Shown here piece by piece: positions 41,301 through 54,086 of a stretch of DNA of 64,000 bases (within the stretch, counting starts at the first letter, position 1; every line of letters begins with the position of its first letter). Source of the DNA: Atrichornis clamosus (taxonomy: Eukaryota; Chordata; Aves; Passeriformes; Menuridae); the NCBI GenBank assembly GCA_013400975.1, contig WBMZ01008661.1:62001-126000 (forward strand), given 5' to 3'. A program made the translations under genes and the position numbers. The notes beneath the pieces are model-generated. The model had not been told where the DNA came from and ran no database searches. It was given only the letters and a program-made list of their open reading frames with translations.

Positions 41301-41529
41301 TGTCAACAAAGATGAATCACCTCTGGAGCAGGGGGATGGGAGAGAGGGGTAAGGTTGCCCACGGGTAACCTATGACTAATCAGCATGGTCAAAATCACAC
41401 TCCTGGGAGGGGGCCTTATGTCAGACTGCCCTAGTGTAAAGAAGTAGTCCCTAATCAAAGCATGTGCAGAAATGCGCATGTTAAGTTGACCAATGAACAA
41501 GTTTTGCACTTCTTCTTTGTTGTAACTTT

Positions 41530-41536
41530 TATAAAA
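41530..41536 (+). promoter_or_regulatory. TATA box of the putative LTR
   Basis: TATAAAA at 41530-41536, 74 bases before the start of the ATTAAA signal, as expected for a U3 promoter with a short R region. Its role depends on the LTR call. Confidence 0.4.
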
Positions 41537-41603
41537 GTCTATAAACTCTCCAAAAAAGCAGCTTTGCCAATTATCACTGAGCACCCTTTTTGCTCAGTAT
41601 GAC

Positions 41604-41609
41604 ATTAAA
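41604..41609 (+). terminator. polyadenylation signal of the putative LTR
   Basis: ATTAAA followed by GT-containing sequence (AGGTCAGAAGGTGG). Consistent with the R/U5 junction of an LTR. Confidence 0.4.
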
Positions 41610-41692
41610 GGTCAGAAGGTGGATCTCAGCTCCATGTGTTCATTGGGCCTGGCTCTCTGGGCATAGACCTAAGCCTCAATTGAGGGACAACA

Positions 41693-44600
41693 GTACAATG
41701 GCTGGATGACAAGCATTCCAGTATAAACATGGAAAAAAATACAGCAAGGCAAAGTTAAAGTTTGTAGGGACAGCCCAGTGGAACTGAGCAAGTTCTGCTC
41801 TGCTTCTTAGCCGTCTTAGCCCATTTGGCCCCAAATATTGTAAATTCTGCATGCTTCCTGGCTCTGAGTTATTTGTGGAAGGAAGAAAGGAAATCAGATG
41901 GAAAAATAGGAAATCTAAAACACCCCTCGAGAAGTAGAGAGAAGTTAACCCATACTTGTTTGCACATAGCCAAGTGATGGGTGCCAGGAGGGAAGCAGGC
42001 AAAACCCATTCACATTTCTGGCAGTAACAGTCTCTGCAGCACTGCACTGTGGTTTTCATTCTGTCAGGTGGGGGCTGCTCTCAGTGGTTCTTATCTGACA
42101 GAGAACTAAACCAAGAGATGCTGAGTGCCACTTGAAAATAGAGCTCATGAGCAATAGGGTGTTAAACAGAGCAAGAAGAGGATGCCTGAGAAATTGCAGT
42201 TGACCTGAAGTCGTGGCATCTTATCTGGCTGGCAGAGCCACCGCTACACTGCGCTCGTCCCCGTAGAGTTGCCTGGTGCCTGGGGCTGCGGCTGGCCTAG
42301 TACCTGGCTCCAGGCTGGGAGTGGGGTGGGTCCTGGCTACCAGGTCCTGCCCTGACAGACCTCCACAGGGAGTTCCCACAACCCCAGCGCTACAGAGCCA
42401 CCAGCCCATGTGCTGCTCTGACACTGGAATGGAGCAGAGGAACTGAATCTCCCTAAAACTATTGTGACAGGAGTGAGATGGGCATGGTCTCCTTCTGGAA
42501 CTCTCCACATTATCCTCTAATGAAACAATGGAATTTTGCTAAGCAGAAGTCACCACCACATCCAGATGAGAGTGTGGACAATCTTCCGACAGATTAGACC
42601 CCAGATACCACAAGACAATACAGGTAAATCTGCAGATCCATTATAAATTCAAGGACAGGTTCTCGAGGCTAGGTGACATTTTATTGACTGACGCTGAGAT
42701 GGACATTTCTTAAGTTGTTGTGAAAGACTTATAAAAAACATGTATGAAAGTCGTGTGAGGACAGGAAAGGCGTCAGGTGGTTTATCCTTACCCTAAAAAA
42801 ACAGCAAATGGAAGTGTTAAGGGAAGGTCCCATTGTCAAAAACATAGACCTGTTGAATGATAGGGCCCATGTTAGCAGATAGAGTTTCTGGAACAAGGTG
42901 CTACTAGAAACTTTTGTCCTTCAATAATAGAAGTCATGCACTTAGCCAGGGGATCCTGCATATTAAATTTATTTTTGCTATGGTATCTGCTGTTTAAGAA
43001 CGTTGCTGTCAAATATGGATTTTGATATCAAACTATCCAGTACAGTTATCCCCAGTCCAACAAGCTGGTGGAAAACCTATCAAACCCACAGGAAACAGCC
43101 GTAGCAAGACAAGGAGGAGTGATCGGAAGGCAGACAAATGGAGAATAAACATGGGAACGCTCAAGAGTTAGGAAATGGATGTTGTCATTTTGGAAGGAAA
43201 CACATGTCATGTACTAGCTAAACTGTCTGTAACAGCCTTCAGTACATGCTGAAAGAGCTGGAGAACTGATTGGAATACAGAAGTTCAGTTCTGTGGAAAT
43301 AGGAGATATGTTTTAGAGACATTGAGGAGTCCAGTGTAGGTCTGGGAATTCAAGTCAGGGATAGCTTCATCTCAGAGGGACAAGTGTAGGAAGCTGCTCT
43401 CTGAACACTTATTTCTCATTTGTGAGCACTTGCTATGAGTAGTAATGAGTGGTTTACCTTCATGGTAAAAAAATCCAAGCTGTTTCTCCTGGTGAAGGAC
43501 CTTCTTCCAGTTCTCATCTACTGATGTTTTGCATAACTAAAGCTGGGAACAACGGTGCATGGCCTGCCAGAATCCAAGCGTAAGGACACTGCACAGACAG
43601 CCAAGACAAAAGAAGCTCCAGGAGAGCTGGGGTCTGTGGGATTGCCACTTCTCTGTGGGGAAGAAGCTGCTTTTCCGGGTGGTACGAAACAATTGCCAGA
43701 AGCAGCTGTGGGGAGCCTTGGCTGGGCGAGGTTATCCCAGAGGACACATGGAAAATAGGCAACATTTCCCCCAAAGCCAGAACACAGAGCCCTGAACTGC
43801 TTGCTCTGCCCAAGAAAGCCTCAGATGAGCCCCAGCCACAGTGGGCTGAGACAGCTGAGCCCCAGGGCATGGCACAGCCAGAACGAGGAACCTTCTGGTG
43901 CTTTGTAGCAGTGTGCTGATGTCTGGCTGGAGACACCCTCCATTAGAGCTCAACATATGCACAAGCTACACATGCACACACTCTCTGGTCTCCCCTGTCT
44001 GGGGTAGATGTATGTGGTACATCAGCCTCTAACAGAGGTCACCCCTAATATAAACTGCTGGGAAATAAGCTCAAGAAAAAATGCTCCGAAAGATTGTATT
44101 TTTCATAGAAGAGGCTGGAGTGGGTGGGAGTTTCTTTCAGAATTTGGTCGCCGAAGGAAAGGAAGAGGCTCTCAGCTCTTCTGGTTAGGATGCTGAGTCT
44201 CTCTAGAGTATGGCATAATTAATTTAACTGTTCTGCCCCTTCTTCCCTGCTGTGAAAAACAGACAGTGAATTCTTAATGCCAGGCAAATTTATTTAGAGT
44301 GTAGATCATTTATACAGATCATAAATGGAATGTCAGGACTAACCATGACTGTGGAATGGCCTTCTCCCAGTGTGAGCACCAGCTCTAAATAATTAATGTT
44401 TTTGAGACTTCTCTGAGCCCCCAAATTCACATGGGACCAGGGAAACAGGAATGGTAATTGTAGAATCATCGTCAGTTTTGCTGGACAAAGCACTGAACTC
44501 CTCTTCTTCAGCTCCTCCATCTCTAAAACTAGGATGTCTGTAGGTTTTACAGTCACGTAGTGAAGATTAATTTATTGTTTAATTTGTGTAAAGAATTAAA

Positions 44601-47600
44601 TAAATTCTAAGTATTATTATTATCAAGCCAGAAGGGTGAGTCAATGACCCATTTCCTATCTGAGCTTGCCTTCAAGGTTTGATATTTCTGGCAGATTACA
44701 GGAATTGAATATCTGCCATAGGTTGTATTCATATAGGGATGCAAATAAAGCACTTTCTGTGGGCATTGTGTTGCTTCATGCCTTGTGATTACAGAATAAA
44801 TGTGCATAGATTAAAACTGCTTTAGGATACACAGCATCTCCACAGACTGTGCCATTCAGCCTCTCTGGGAATCACAGCAGTAGGTTCCTACAGAAACATG
44901 AAGAGATGGGTGCATGGGGCAGACACATAGAGGGGAGAGGGTGTTTGGTTCTGCTCTACTGCCGATTTGCTGTGTGTCTTTTGCAGGTCAGCTGGGAAAA
45001 TTCTCACAGACCACTTTCAAAACGTTCAAATGTCACTCATCAGCTATGGCTGTTCAGGTAAGACCACGTGTCATTTAGGCCCTGCAGAACTGTTGACTTC
45101 TTAATCCTTGACCATGACATCAAGCAGAGAACTCACCTATCTCACCTTTCCTTGCTGTGTAGTCACTGAGTACAATGGTAGTGTCAAGAACATTTTTATT
45201 AATTATTCACTGAGAAGCATTGTTCTGATGTCTATCATTAAATTTGCTGAAACTTATGGAATGTAGTGTTGAAGTATGCCAACCCCCACGCCCTCCTGAA
45301 TTGATCCCAAAGAGCAAAGTCAAAGTTTGCACTAATTATTCAATGATTCCCTGGGTTTTCCCTGTTTTCCCTTGTCCCCTGAGGCCACATTCATTCCAGT
45401 GGAAGTGCTTATGACAGCCCAGTCTTCCCCCCATTAAAAACAATGGGATTTCTGCCACAGACTTAGAAATTATTGTCATAAAAGTCATACTGAAGGGGGA
45501 GTTTATCTGGATTAAGGTAGATTGTGACATTCATAGCAAAACAGCCTCTTTCCAGATGGAAAATGTCCCTGGAAAAGCTGGGAAAGAGTACTTAATTTAG
45601 TTTTAGTATTTGGGAGTAGGACCTTACAGAAACTTCTTCTCAGATAATGTTGGGGTATTATTTCACAACCCAAAAAACTCCTCATTTGTCAGTGAAATAA
45701 ATCTCAGGGAATTTTGTCAGTATTTCTTTTTTCAGTTGTGTCTAAAATGAAGTCCGAAGCCATTTCCTAGTTATTTAGGTAGCTAAGAATTAGATTGCTG
45801 AATACTGTCCCTTTGTAACATTCTATTGAGGTTAGGTTGCTGGGTTTGAAACTATCATTAATTGTCTACTTGTACCTTTTGGCACTAAGGTACCTGTGCA
45901 AAGCTGGCCCACAATTCCCAAGGACAAGAGATAAGTGGAAACGAAAAGATGACTTGCAGCTTCTGTAAGATCTCTTCATGCATCCTTGGTGCTGCAAACT
46001 CTTCATTTCACCAACATAACCACGTTCTGTTTAGAAAAATATGAAATCAAGTGTTTCAGAACTGACTTTTTTCCTCTGTTTCTTTTCAAGTCTGAAAGTA
46101 AGAAGTCAGTCAAATACTAAATTCTGAGGCAACTCTTAGTCCTTGTCAATGGGATCAGCACTGGCACAAAATTTTGCCTGATCCTGTTTCTTTACACTCA
46201 CCTGTTCCTTGTGTTTGCTTTAACCACTCCCTTGGCTTTGTGTCCCACTGCTGACTTGGCACCATGCTTCATCTCTCCTTTTTTCCTAGAACAGCCTCCC
46301 ACTCATGCCTGTCAAGTGCCCGCCATCCCCCATCAAAAATACCTTTATCCCAAAGGAAGCTCCTTTGCAATCTTCCCTCAGTGTCTCAAGGTGTGATCCT
46401 TGCCTTAGTGAGATAGTATCTGTCTCAATGAACTGGTGTGTGTCTGTGCACTGAAGTCAGTAGAAGGTCAGCAGGACTGATGCCTACTAACTTTTGTTGT
46501 AAGTGGTTCTGTAGCCATTTTGCACTCCCACAGGCCTGGTGTTGACAGTCTGTAGTCAAAGACAACTATTTACCATAGTGTTAAGGGATTTCTATTGATG
46601 TCTTTGGTCTTTTATTGCTGTTGGGCAAAACTGCTGAATTCTGATATAATCTCTTTCCTGCTAGGAATCACTCTAAACCAGAATGTTTCCACCATTATGT
46701 AGAAGATACATTTATGTCCCACAAATGCTTTTTGCATAATATAGTGGATCTTTACATACCCTTTTCTTGTATTGAATATGTTATCATAACCGTTAGGATG
46801 AGTAATACAAAATGTAAAAGGGACAACCATCTCATTTGGTAAAAATTGATGACAACTACTGAGGCAATCTTAGAAGGGATGCTAGAAAGAGAGAAAGCAA
46901 TGAAGTTGGCTAGATACAGAATCTGCTGTCTGCATATTATGCTTTAACAAGCAAAACTGTCTAGATACTAATGCTTCTTGACAAAGTCAGTGAAAGAGAA
47001 GACCTTTTGGATCCATGGACACTTGCAGACAAGGACAGATTTGGGACAAGAATCTGAAGATGTGATTTTCATCTTTATCGCCTTGCTTCCTTGGTCCATT
47101 TCTAGATCTACCTAAGTACCTGTCATTCATCCTAATGAGGTCTTTTACACAAGATAGATTTTTCCATATGTGGTGGTGTTGCATCTATCCTCCTTGTCCA
47201 TCTGTTTGGCAAGAACATGTGAATAATAAAGGCAAGAAAGAGAAAGACACCAGGCAGCAAAAGAGGAAACGAGCTGGAAAAAAACTAGCTAACATCAGCA
47301 TATCAGAGAAAGAAATGATGGAGACGGAGAGTAACCTGCAGATAGAAGGAAGAACAAAAAGGTATCAAAAACCTAGGACTTATGTGGGCAGGAAGAAGGA
47401 AGGTCTATACTAGTGGGCACTGCTGACCAAGAAGAATTGCTATTCTGGTTGTCCTTGTGTTTGCAGAGAACAGCAAAGTATCCCGACTAGCCACATAAAT
47501 TGTTTTGAGACTCAATTTGACAGCCAGTTTTAACAGGTGGCCAGAGTAAATCGCAGACCTGGCAAGCGTAATGCCAGACTAGATGAGATACATGGTGTTA

Positions 47601-47779
47601 GGAGCTAGCTATAAGCCTACAAAGCGTGGAAGAAAGCATGGATCAGCAAGGAAAGGTGTCTGGACAGCCGCCAAAACCCAACCAATTTCAGCCTTGTAAA
47701 ATTGATTGTAGCAAGTGGCAGATTTCTTTGCTCTATAAATAAAAACAGAATGAGGAAGAGGAAGTGGTTCGGCTTTGCA
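41693..47779. other. 6 kb of non-coding sequence, possibly containing unrecognised old repeats
   Basis: No exon recognised. A GC-rich segment lies at 42230-42420. The 42560-43400 segment is purine-rich and has the texture of a decayed mobile element, but I could not match it to a family. A lysine-rich frame at 47135-47413 reflects A-rich sequence and might be part of the CR1 relic that follows, but I cannot show that. Confidence 0.4.
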
Positions 47780-48540
47780 GTGAAAAGCGGTAGAGATGAA
47801 AGATAATACAGGTTTGGCTCCAAAACTAAATGAGTACTTCACTTGAATTTCTCATTAGGACACCAAGATAAAACCTGTGGGCCAAGACACCTTGTCTAAT
47901 GAGAGCCTCTATGTAAGTGAAAACTACAGCAGTTGTGGTGGAAGCAAAAGCCAAAGGGTTCACTGTGTACACACCAAAGGGAGCTGATTGTATTTTTCTG
48001 GCAATATTAAAGAACTTCTAGGTGAAATTGTGGTTACCATGAGGAGTCAGGCTACCAAATCCAGCTTGGTACATTCTGGCTGGAGAGTTCCAATCATAGT
48101 GCTTATTTTGAAGGGTGGGTGAAAAGCCATCTGGGAGCCTTGAGTCATTAGTCTGACATAGAAGTGAATACATTTTTGAAAAAAGTGTGACTGGAAATCT
48201 AATTAAAGTCATGTAGGTAAATGGAAATGAAAAAATGCTATAGAGATTTAGCTAAAGATGAAGATTGTAGAACTAACGCATTTCTAGACAAACAATACCT
48301 TAGGGAACTGCAACAGATCTAGTCTACTTGGACTTCCATAAGGTCTTTGTTGTTGTACATAGTGGAATAACTGCAAGAGGGTGAAAAAGAACTGGTTAAA
48401 AAGAGGTGGCAGCTAGATATGTCCAATGGGGAGCTGATGGGCTGGAGGGAGAAGACCCTCCACAGAGAATGGGAATTCAGATAGGAAATACTTAATATCC
48501 TTAGCAGTGACTGCAGCAAGAACGGCAAAAATCCAGAGTG
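47780..48540 (+). mobile_element. ancient CR1-family LINE relic with reverse transcriptase remnants
   Basis: The core evidence is at 48316-48348, which translates as DLVYLDFHKVF. This is a close variant of the motif A of CR1/L3 reverse transcriptases (xxxYLDFSKAF), whose aspartate is one of the catalytic metal-binding residues. About 45 bases on, GAACTGGTTAAAAAGAGG (48389) corresponds to the downstream NWLK(x)R segment, and GCTGATGGGCTGGAGGG (48432) to the next block. Upstream, CCAAAACTAAATGAGTACTTCACTT (47820) resembles the linker ahead of the RT domain. Stops and frameshifts abound, so no protein is made. The left boundary is uncertain. Confidence 0.65.
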
Positions 48541-51500
48541 TATTAGTGAAACACAATGATGGCCATCCTAAGTGCAGACAAGGACACACCTAAGACCAGA
48601 TTTAATTTGCAAATTTGCAAATGCAATAAAAAAGCATTTTTCCCTTTAGCCATTTCTGCAAGCTGGCTAGATACCTCTTCCATTTCTAAAGGGTGTCTCT
48701 TTGTCTCCAGTGACAAAGGAACAAGTGATTCTGCAGGAGGTAAATCCACTTCCTCTGTCTTGGCTATGTTGGCTTTGCCACATTACCCAGAGGAAGAGCG
48801 ATGTAAACATTTATTTTGGCCTGAGTATGGCACTTAGAGAGCAGATCTGATGAAAAAAAAGATGTCAGTTTTCATTTTCTGATCTCAGTCTGGGTGTAAA
48901 GATAAGAGTTAGATAAACAGCTCTTGGGCAGGTCTGTCACTCTCTGCAACAAGGTGATGAAAACCAAGGAAAGTGGGAAGAAATGGAGAAGAAAATTGCA
49001 GTCTGAACACCCCTGAGATGACTCGACCATGGGAATGGTCACTGTGGGGTGGGTGGAAGAGGAGTTTAAGACAAGGCTGCCCTAGGGTTAGCTTGGAAGG
49101 TAGCAGCAGAGGGGGAGTAGACTTCAGGGAAGTTGCATACAAACAGCAGTGGTCTTCCATGGTTTGTATCAAAGTACTCAGATACTGAGCCAGCAGCAAG
49201 GAATAGGTGAGCCCCGTGGCCCTCTTTGGTCTGGACCATCACGGTGCCTTCCTGTGCCATGGCCAGAGCAGCCAAACCCTGAGACTTCATCCACAGGGAC
49301 ACAGAGTTCAGTTTTACCTTGACTGATGGAAGATCTCGGATTAGCTCCAGTACAGAGAAATCTGTACTGAATGTGTCATTATGATTATTAATGTTACAGT
49401 CAGGGCCATTTGCAATCTCAGACCTCTTTAACACCACTGACTATGCCAGGCAGACTTCTTTAAGGATGGGTCAAAGGAGCACAACACTGAACACACTGAA
49501 TCAATAAAAGGCACTGCCTGAAGCACAGCAGTGCCTGGGCAGAGCTCAGCCAGAAACCAGCGAGGGTGGCAAGACTCGCAGTGGGTGCAAGATGCCCAGA
49601 GTTCAAAGGTGGACAGCAAGGTCTTGCAGAGAGTGAGGCAGAGCCTCTTGGGCCACAGAGCCTGGGGGATTCAGCACTCGTCATCTTCCTCTCTGCTGTG
49701 TTCAAGGAGAGGATGCTTTACGAACATTTTAGAAATCCATTTGAATTGCACCAAGTATTTTCAAGTCCATGTCCCTTGCACCTACCATGCTCCCTACCTA
49801 CATTATCACAGGAGCAATTTGCTCTGTTTCTTGAAGTCATCCTGCAGCAATCAAGTGTTGCATTTTTTAACCTCTGCTGGCGCTGTGCAGTAGATAAACT
49901 GAGCAGCACCAGGGAGGCTGGCAAGCTGCGCACTTAGCTGCTCTATAAAGGCATGTTAAAGAATGAGTCATTCAAACCTGCAAGAGACAAAAAGATTGAT
50001 TACAGAAGAACTGAGAAATAGGTTTGATGATGACTCACAATATTCCACCCTTTTTGCATTCACAGACCTGCCAGCTGATTCATAACTTGCATTCTGCCTT
50101 GCTTCTCCTCCCTGTGAAGCTGATCCATCAAACACGGATCCATCAATTAAAATTTCCACTTGAAAGAAGGAGGTGTGTGAGGGAGCACCCATCCCTTTCT
50201 GCATTCATACCTAGTAAGCCCCTTCTTCTGCCCTTTATCCTGCTGCAAATCCCATAATTTTGGGGAAAGGTCACGTAGAGCCAGCACACAGGATACCGTG
50301 AAAATCCGGGGATGGAGGGAGGGATGATGTTTCCTTGCTGAATGCCTAGTTTTTTTCAAGTGAGATTTACTGTGTTCCCTAACTTCACCATTATTCTGAG
50401 ATGTGGAGATTTTTGAAGGAGTTTATCCATGGTCTAACAGTTGTCACTGAAGCTGTTGTCATTGCCCTCACAGCCACATGTGGCCACCTCAGCGTTCCCA
50501 TCCAGTCTGCTCAAAGCACTTCCCTCTGCCAGGAACATCCTAATTTGCCCATTGGGACCATCCTAAAAAGTCCCTCTGTGAGCACGTTTTTGCTGCCGAT
50601 GGGTTATCACCCACCCTGAGAAGCCAGGAGATGACGGAGTGGGAAGGGTTGGAGCGTGCAGGATGGGGGAAGCCAGGGGAGCCTCTGTGCCTGGCTGCCG
50701 TCTTGCCCGGAGCGTGGAGCGTGTCGATGGCGAGCAGGGGGCTGCATGTTGACCAGCTGAGTGTCAGCCAAGCAGGCCCACACTGGAGCATGGCATGGTG
50801 CTGCTAGCAGCACGTGGGAAGAGGGCTGCTGATGACTCCTAAGATCTCTGGCAAGCACACCAAGCCCATCAGCAAAGGCCTCATTTTTAGAAAGCCGTTA
50901 TATCAAATGGCCATGGGATTGTTTCACCAGTGTCCACAGAAAGGCACTGAATTCCTCCAGCAGAAATACTGCAGAAAGGAAAGAAATACAGGAATTATGT
51001 TGAACTGGGTCACTGTCTGTTTGCTTCTGAAATCAGGTAAGACATAAGGAATCACAAGCAGAAAGCAAAGAAAATACAAACCAATGTCATGGGTTGCAAC
51101 TTGACAAGCAATTCAGAACACTTCTGAAAATTCCACCCTGTGTTTTTATTGTTTTCCAGGTTGCCTAGAATTCAGGATAGATGTCTCTTAAGATTAAATT
51201 TTTAAAAGTTAAAAAAAAAAAAATCAAATTTATTTTATTTTGCAAGGTATAGCCTTTTTGGTCTTTTGCCTAATTGCCTGAAGAGTGTCAGAAAAAAAAA
51301 GGTGAAATAGAATTATGTTAGGGAAGGGTAAATATACGTCTATAACAAGAACCAGTCAAACACACGTAGCTTTTATCTAGGGTACAGCTCTAAAAATAGT
51401 GCTGGAGGGTTTCAGGAGTGTTCACTCTCAAGAGTTCTCAATGACTTCACCAGTTTGCTTGGGTTTATATTTACAAGTGGTGTCATCTGCTAGCACCTTT

Positions 51501-52739
51501 CCAGCACATCTCACTTAGCTTCCCATAGCTCAGCTGGGTTCTCACTGCCAAATGCATCACCAGTAACACAAAATCCAGATTCTGCCATCCAGTTTCTTTT
51601 CACTGTTTAGCTGAGCAAAACAATGAAGGGACAGCCAAGGGAGAATTTTAGTTGAGCCACAAACAAGAAAAATGGTCAGGCCTAAGTTTTTTTGTAATGC
51701 CAAACTTCCTGGGAGTCTGGGAAGTGCAGCAAAGACATTAGATGAATGCAGCTGATAGTAGTGCTTGTGTGAAAGAGTAGTGCTCACACACGAGGGGGGT
51801 GTCTGTCTTGGAGGGGGATACTTTTCTTCGACACTACAACTGTACAACCACCTTTCCTGCACCATGATCCCCAAAGAGGCTTCAGTTGTGTGACACTACA
51901 GAGGTCAGAGCCTCTCCATTGCTGAGATCTGTAAGCTACATCCATTCATAAATGCAAAAACTTGTAAGTGTTATTTGCTGGTCTACTTACAGGTACAATG
52001 TCCTCATTAATACATATTTACATGAGAATGACTAGAGGTTTTGGCATTCATAAATCCTGCACTTGACTGTTTCTGTGTGTTCCTTCCTTTCCTCCCAAGT
52101 TGCAGCTTCTTCCAGTTATTTGTGTGGTAGGAGCAGCAACTTTAGGGCTCTCCTCTCTTTCCCTGGCCAAGAGGAGAAAAATGAAAGAGATCTTTCACTC
52201 TCTTGGTCTTTATGCCATGAAGAGATTGTAATGATGCTGTGGCAGTAGCATACCCTAAAAGCTGCTTTTCTAGTATTAGGAGTAACTTCTTTCCTTGGTG
52301 TTCACAGGGCCCCAAACCTGGGGACATCCTTGTCCTGGGTAAGGGCTGTGACACGTGGCACTGCTCAGGGGAGGTGTCGGCTGTTTGAGGCAGCTTGAGT
52401 GATGCTGGTGGGCAGCAAAACTTTGGGAGCAAATGGTTCAGGAACTTCCCAATTAAAAGGTGAAGAAGTACCATGGACTGGACCCTGGCAGAAAGTGCCG
52501 CTCTGGCACTTATCTACCACAGGTCTGCTTATGTTGCTGCAAACAGCACTTTTAGCAGAGCTGGTGCTGTGTTAAAGCTCAGTGACAAGAGAATGGTCAT
52601 TGCTGTCCCAAGGGACACTTGGAATGTGAAGTCCTTTGACCAGGAGGTCTAAACCTCCTCCTGGTCCACTTGCCAATCCCAGCGGGGAGCAAAGGGGCAC
52701 TCACTGGTCCTGCACACAGGAACAAATTTCATCCTGTAC
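48541..52739. other. single-copy non-coding stretch
   Basis: No gene recognised. A 13-base A run sits at 51211-51223, and a small CpG-enriched patch lies at about 50695-50735. Frames at 49066-49437 (minus) and 49531-49937 (plus) have no clear domain; a fleeting retroviral RNase H resemblance near 49475-49560 is discussed under rejected observations. Confidence 0.5.
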
Positions 52740-53000
52740 TTCAATCTTTATTACTTAATACCTCAATTGTACTTAATGATGTGTTTTATTTTATAAGCCA
52801 TTTTAGTTTATGACTGTTCTCTTGGGCGGATTAATCTCTTTTATTAGCGCATCATGTTTGAAAGGCTTTTGTTTTCCCCCGTTAACCAGTTTAATGGGCT
52901 CGGCGAGACACTCCTGGGTGTGTGCTGTGCACTCTGCCTGCGCACGGCGCGGGTGCCGCCAGGAGCCTGCACGCACCCACGGCTGCCTCAGGGGCCGACT
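52740..53000. promoter_or_regulatory. candidate conserved regulatory block, AT-rich core plus CpG-rich flank
   Basis: Positions 52740-52890 are AT-rich unique sequence with TTTTATTTTATAAGCC, GGATTAATCTC and TTATTAGCGCATCATG words. Positions 52890-53000 change abruptly to CpG-containing sequence (GCTCGGCGAG, GCGCACGGCGCGGG), unlike the CpG-poor surroundings. A CR1 copy begins right after it at 53056. This combination is often seen in conserved enhancers or small promoters, but no transcript start or ORF can be tied to it. Inference only. Confidence 0.25.
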
Positions 53001-53055
53001 GGGGCTCATTCCGAGTAGCAAATGGACCCTGTGCCACTGCCTAGCATGCATTGGG

Positions 53056-53490
53056 TAGGACCCAGCAGCAAGGCTACAGATGCACAGGAGAGGCTGAGGG
53101 AGCTGGGGTCATTTAGTTTGGAGGAAAGAAAGCTCAGGTGGGACCTTATCACTCTCTACAACCACCTAAAAGGAGACTGTAATTAGGTGAGGGTCAGTCT
53201 ACTTTCACAGGCAACAAGCAATAGAACACGAGGAAATGGCCTCAAGTTGCACAAGGGGATGTTTAGATTGGATTTTAGGAAAAATTTCTTCGTGGAAAGG
53301 GTGGTCAAACTTTAGAACTGGCTACCCAGAGCAGTGGTGAAATCACCATCCCTGCAGGTATTATTTAAAAGTTGCACAGATGTGGTACCTGGGGACATGG
53401 TTTAGTGGTAGACCTGGCAGTGCTAGGCTAATGGTTGGACTTGGTGATCTTAGATGTCTTTTCCAACCTTAATGATTCTATGACTCTATG
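53056..53490 (+). mobile_element. CR1 LINE 3' end, about 435 bp
   Basis: Landmarks in order are GGAGAGGCTGAGGGAGCTGGGG (53089), AGTTTGGAGGAAAGAAAGCTCAGG (53116), GGACCTTATCACTCTCTACAACC (53141), ACGAGGAAATGGCCTCAAGTTG (53228), TTAGATTGGATTTTAGGAAAAATTTCTTC (53264-53292), GGTTGGACTTGGTGATCTTAG (53433) and a CCTTAATGATTCTATGACTCTATG end at 53490. All belong to the ORF2 C-terminal and 3' UTR region of avian CR1. The match quality is better than for the ancient relics, so this is a younger avian insertion. 5'-truncated and inert. Confidence 0.96.
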
Positions 53491-54086
53491 CACTTGTCCC
53501 TGCTACTTCATGTCACTGCCACAGTGTCCTGCCCCTGTGAATGCTGTCCGTTCACAGGCAGGGATGCCAACCTAGTGTGGGGTAGTGTGTCCTGCATGTA
53601 GGAGAAAACCTTAATGCCCCCACAGCGCCAAGCAGAGTTGGGCACAAGGGGGGAACAAGGATCCTGTGCATGCTCAGGTAACATAAAGGCAGGCTACAGC
53701 CAAAGTGGGAAGCAAATCCAGGCTTCAGAAGTGATCCTGCCTTATACACGCTAATAAATACATAAATAAATATCAAAAATGTGTTTATAACCTGTGGTAA
53801 GAAAACAAATGAATTATCCTTGTTCAAGTCATACACAGCAACAGAATTAAGAATAAGTGGTAGGATTTCAATTTATTGATTGTGTTTGCCTTTGCCTACA
53901 GACATCTCTGTGTAGATTCATACACGTTCTTCTGTGTATGAAGATAGATCATAGTTGTGCTTTTTTATATGGAATATGAAAAGTAAGTATGAATGGATGT
54001 CTGATTTGCACAATAAGAGATTGATATAATAGAAACACTGTGATTACTTATCCTACCATTAGATCAGCTTTGCCCTTGGACTTTTC
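53491..54086. other. single-copy non-coding stretch
   Basis: No repeat or exon recognised. Includes an AT-rich ATAAATACATAAATAAATA run near 53751. Confidence 0.5.

Larger units (their letters stand above)
41301..41692 (+). mobile_element. putative solo LTR of an unclassified endogenous retrovirus
   Basis: The segment starts TGTCAACAAAG and ends GGACAACA, consistent with TG...CA LTR termini. Its right third carries a promoter-like TTTTATAAAAG at about 41528-41538, followed 74 bases later by an ATTAAA polyadenylation signal (41604-41609) and a GT-containing downstream segment. That U3-R-U5 order and spacing is typical of retroviral LTRs. I do not recognise the family, and no clean target-site duplication is visible at these ends, so the termini may be off by several bases. 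It could also be chance promoter-like sequence. Confidence 0.45.

Noticed and set aside
47135..47413. Lysine-rich 92-codon frame resembling a nuclear or ribosomal basic protein
   Set aside because: The basic residues arise from an A/G-rich stretch; it could be a decayed part of the adjacent CR1 relic, and it has no recognisable domain.
49471..49620. Faint resemblance to retroviral RNase H (DGSKE followed about 45 bases later, in a different frame, by AWAEL)
   Set aside because: The two motifs lie in different frames with an intervening stop, spacing only roughly fits ERVL-type RNase H, and no other pol block is visible nearby.
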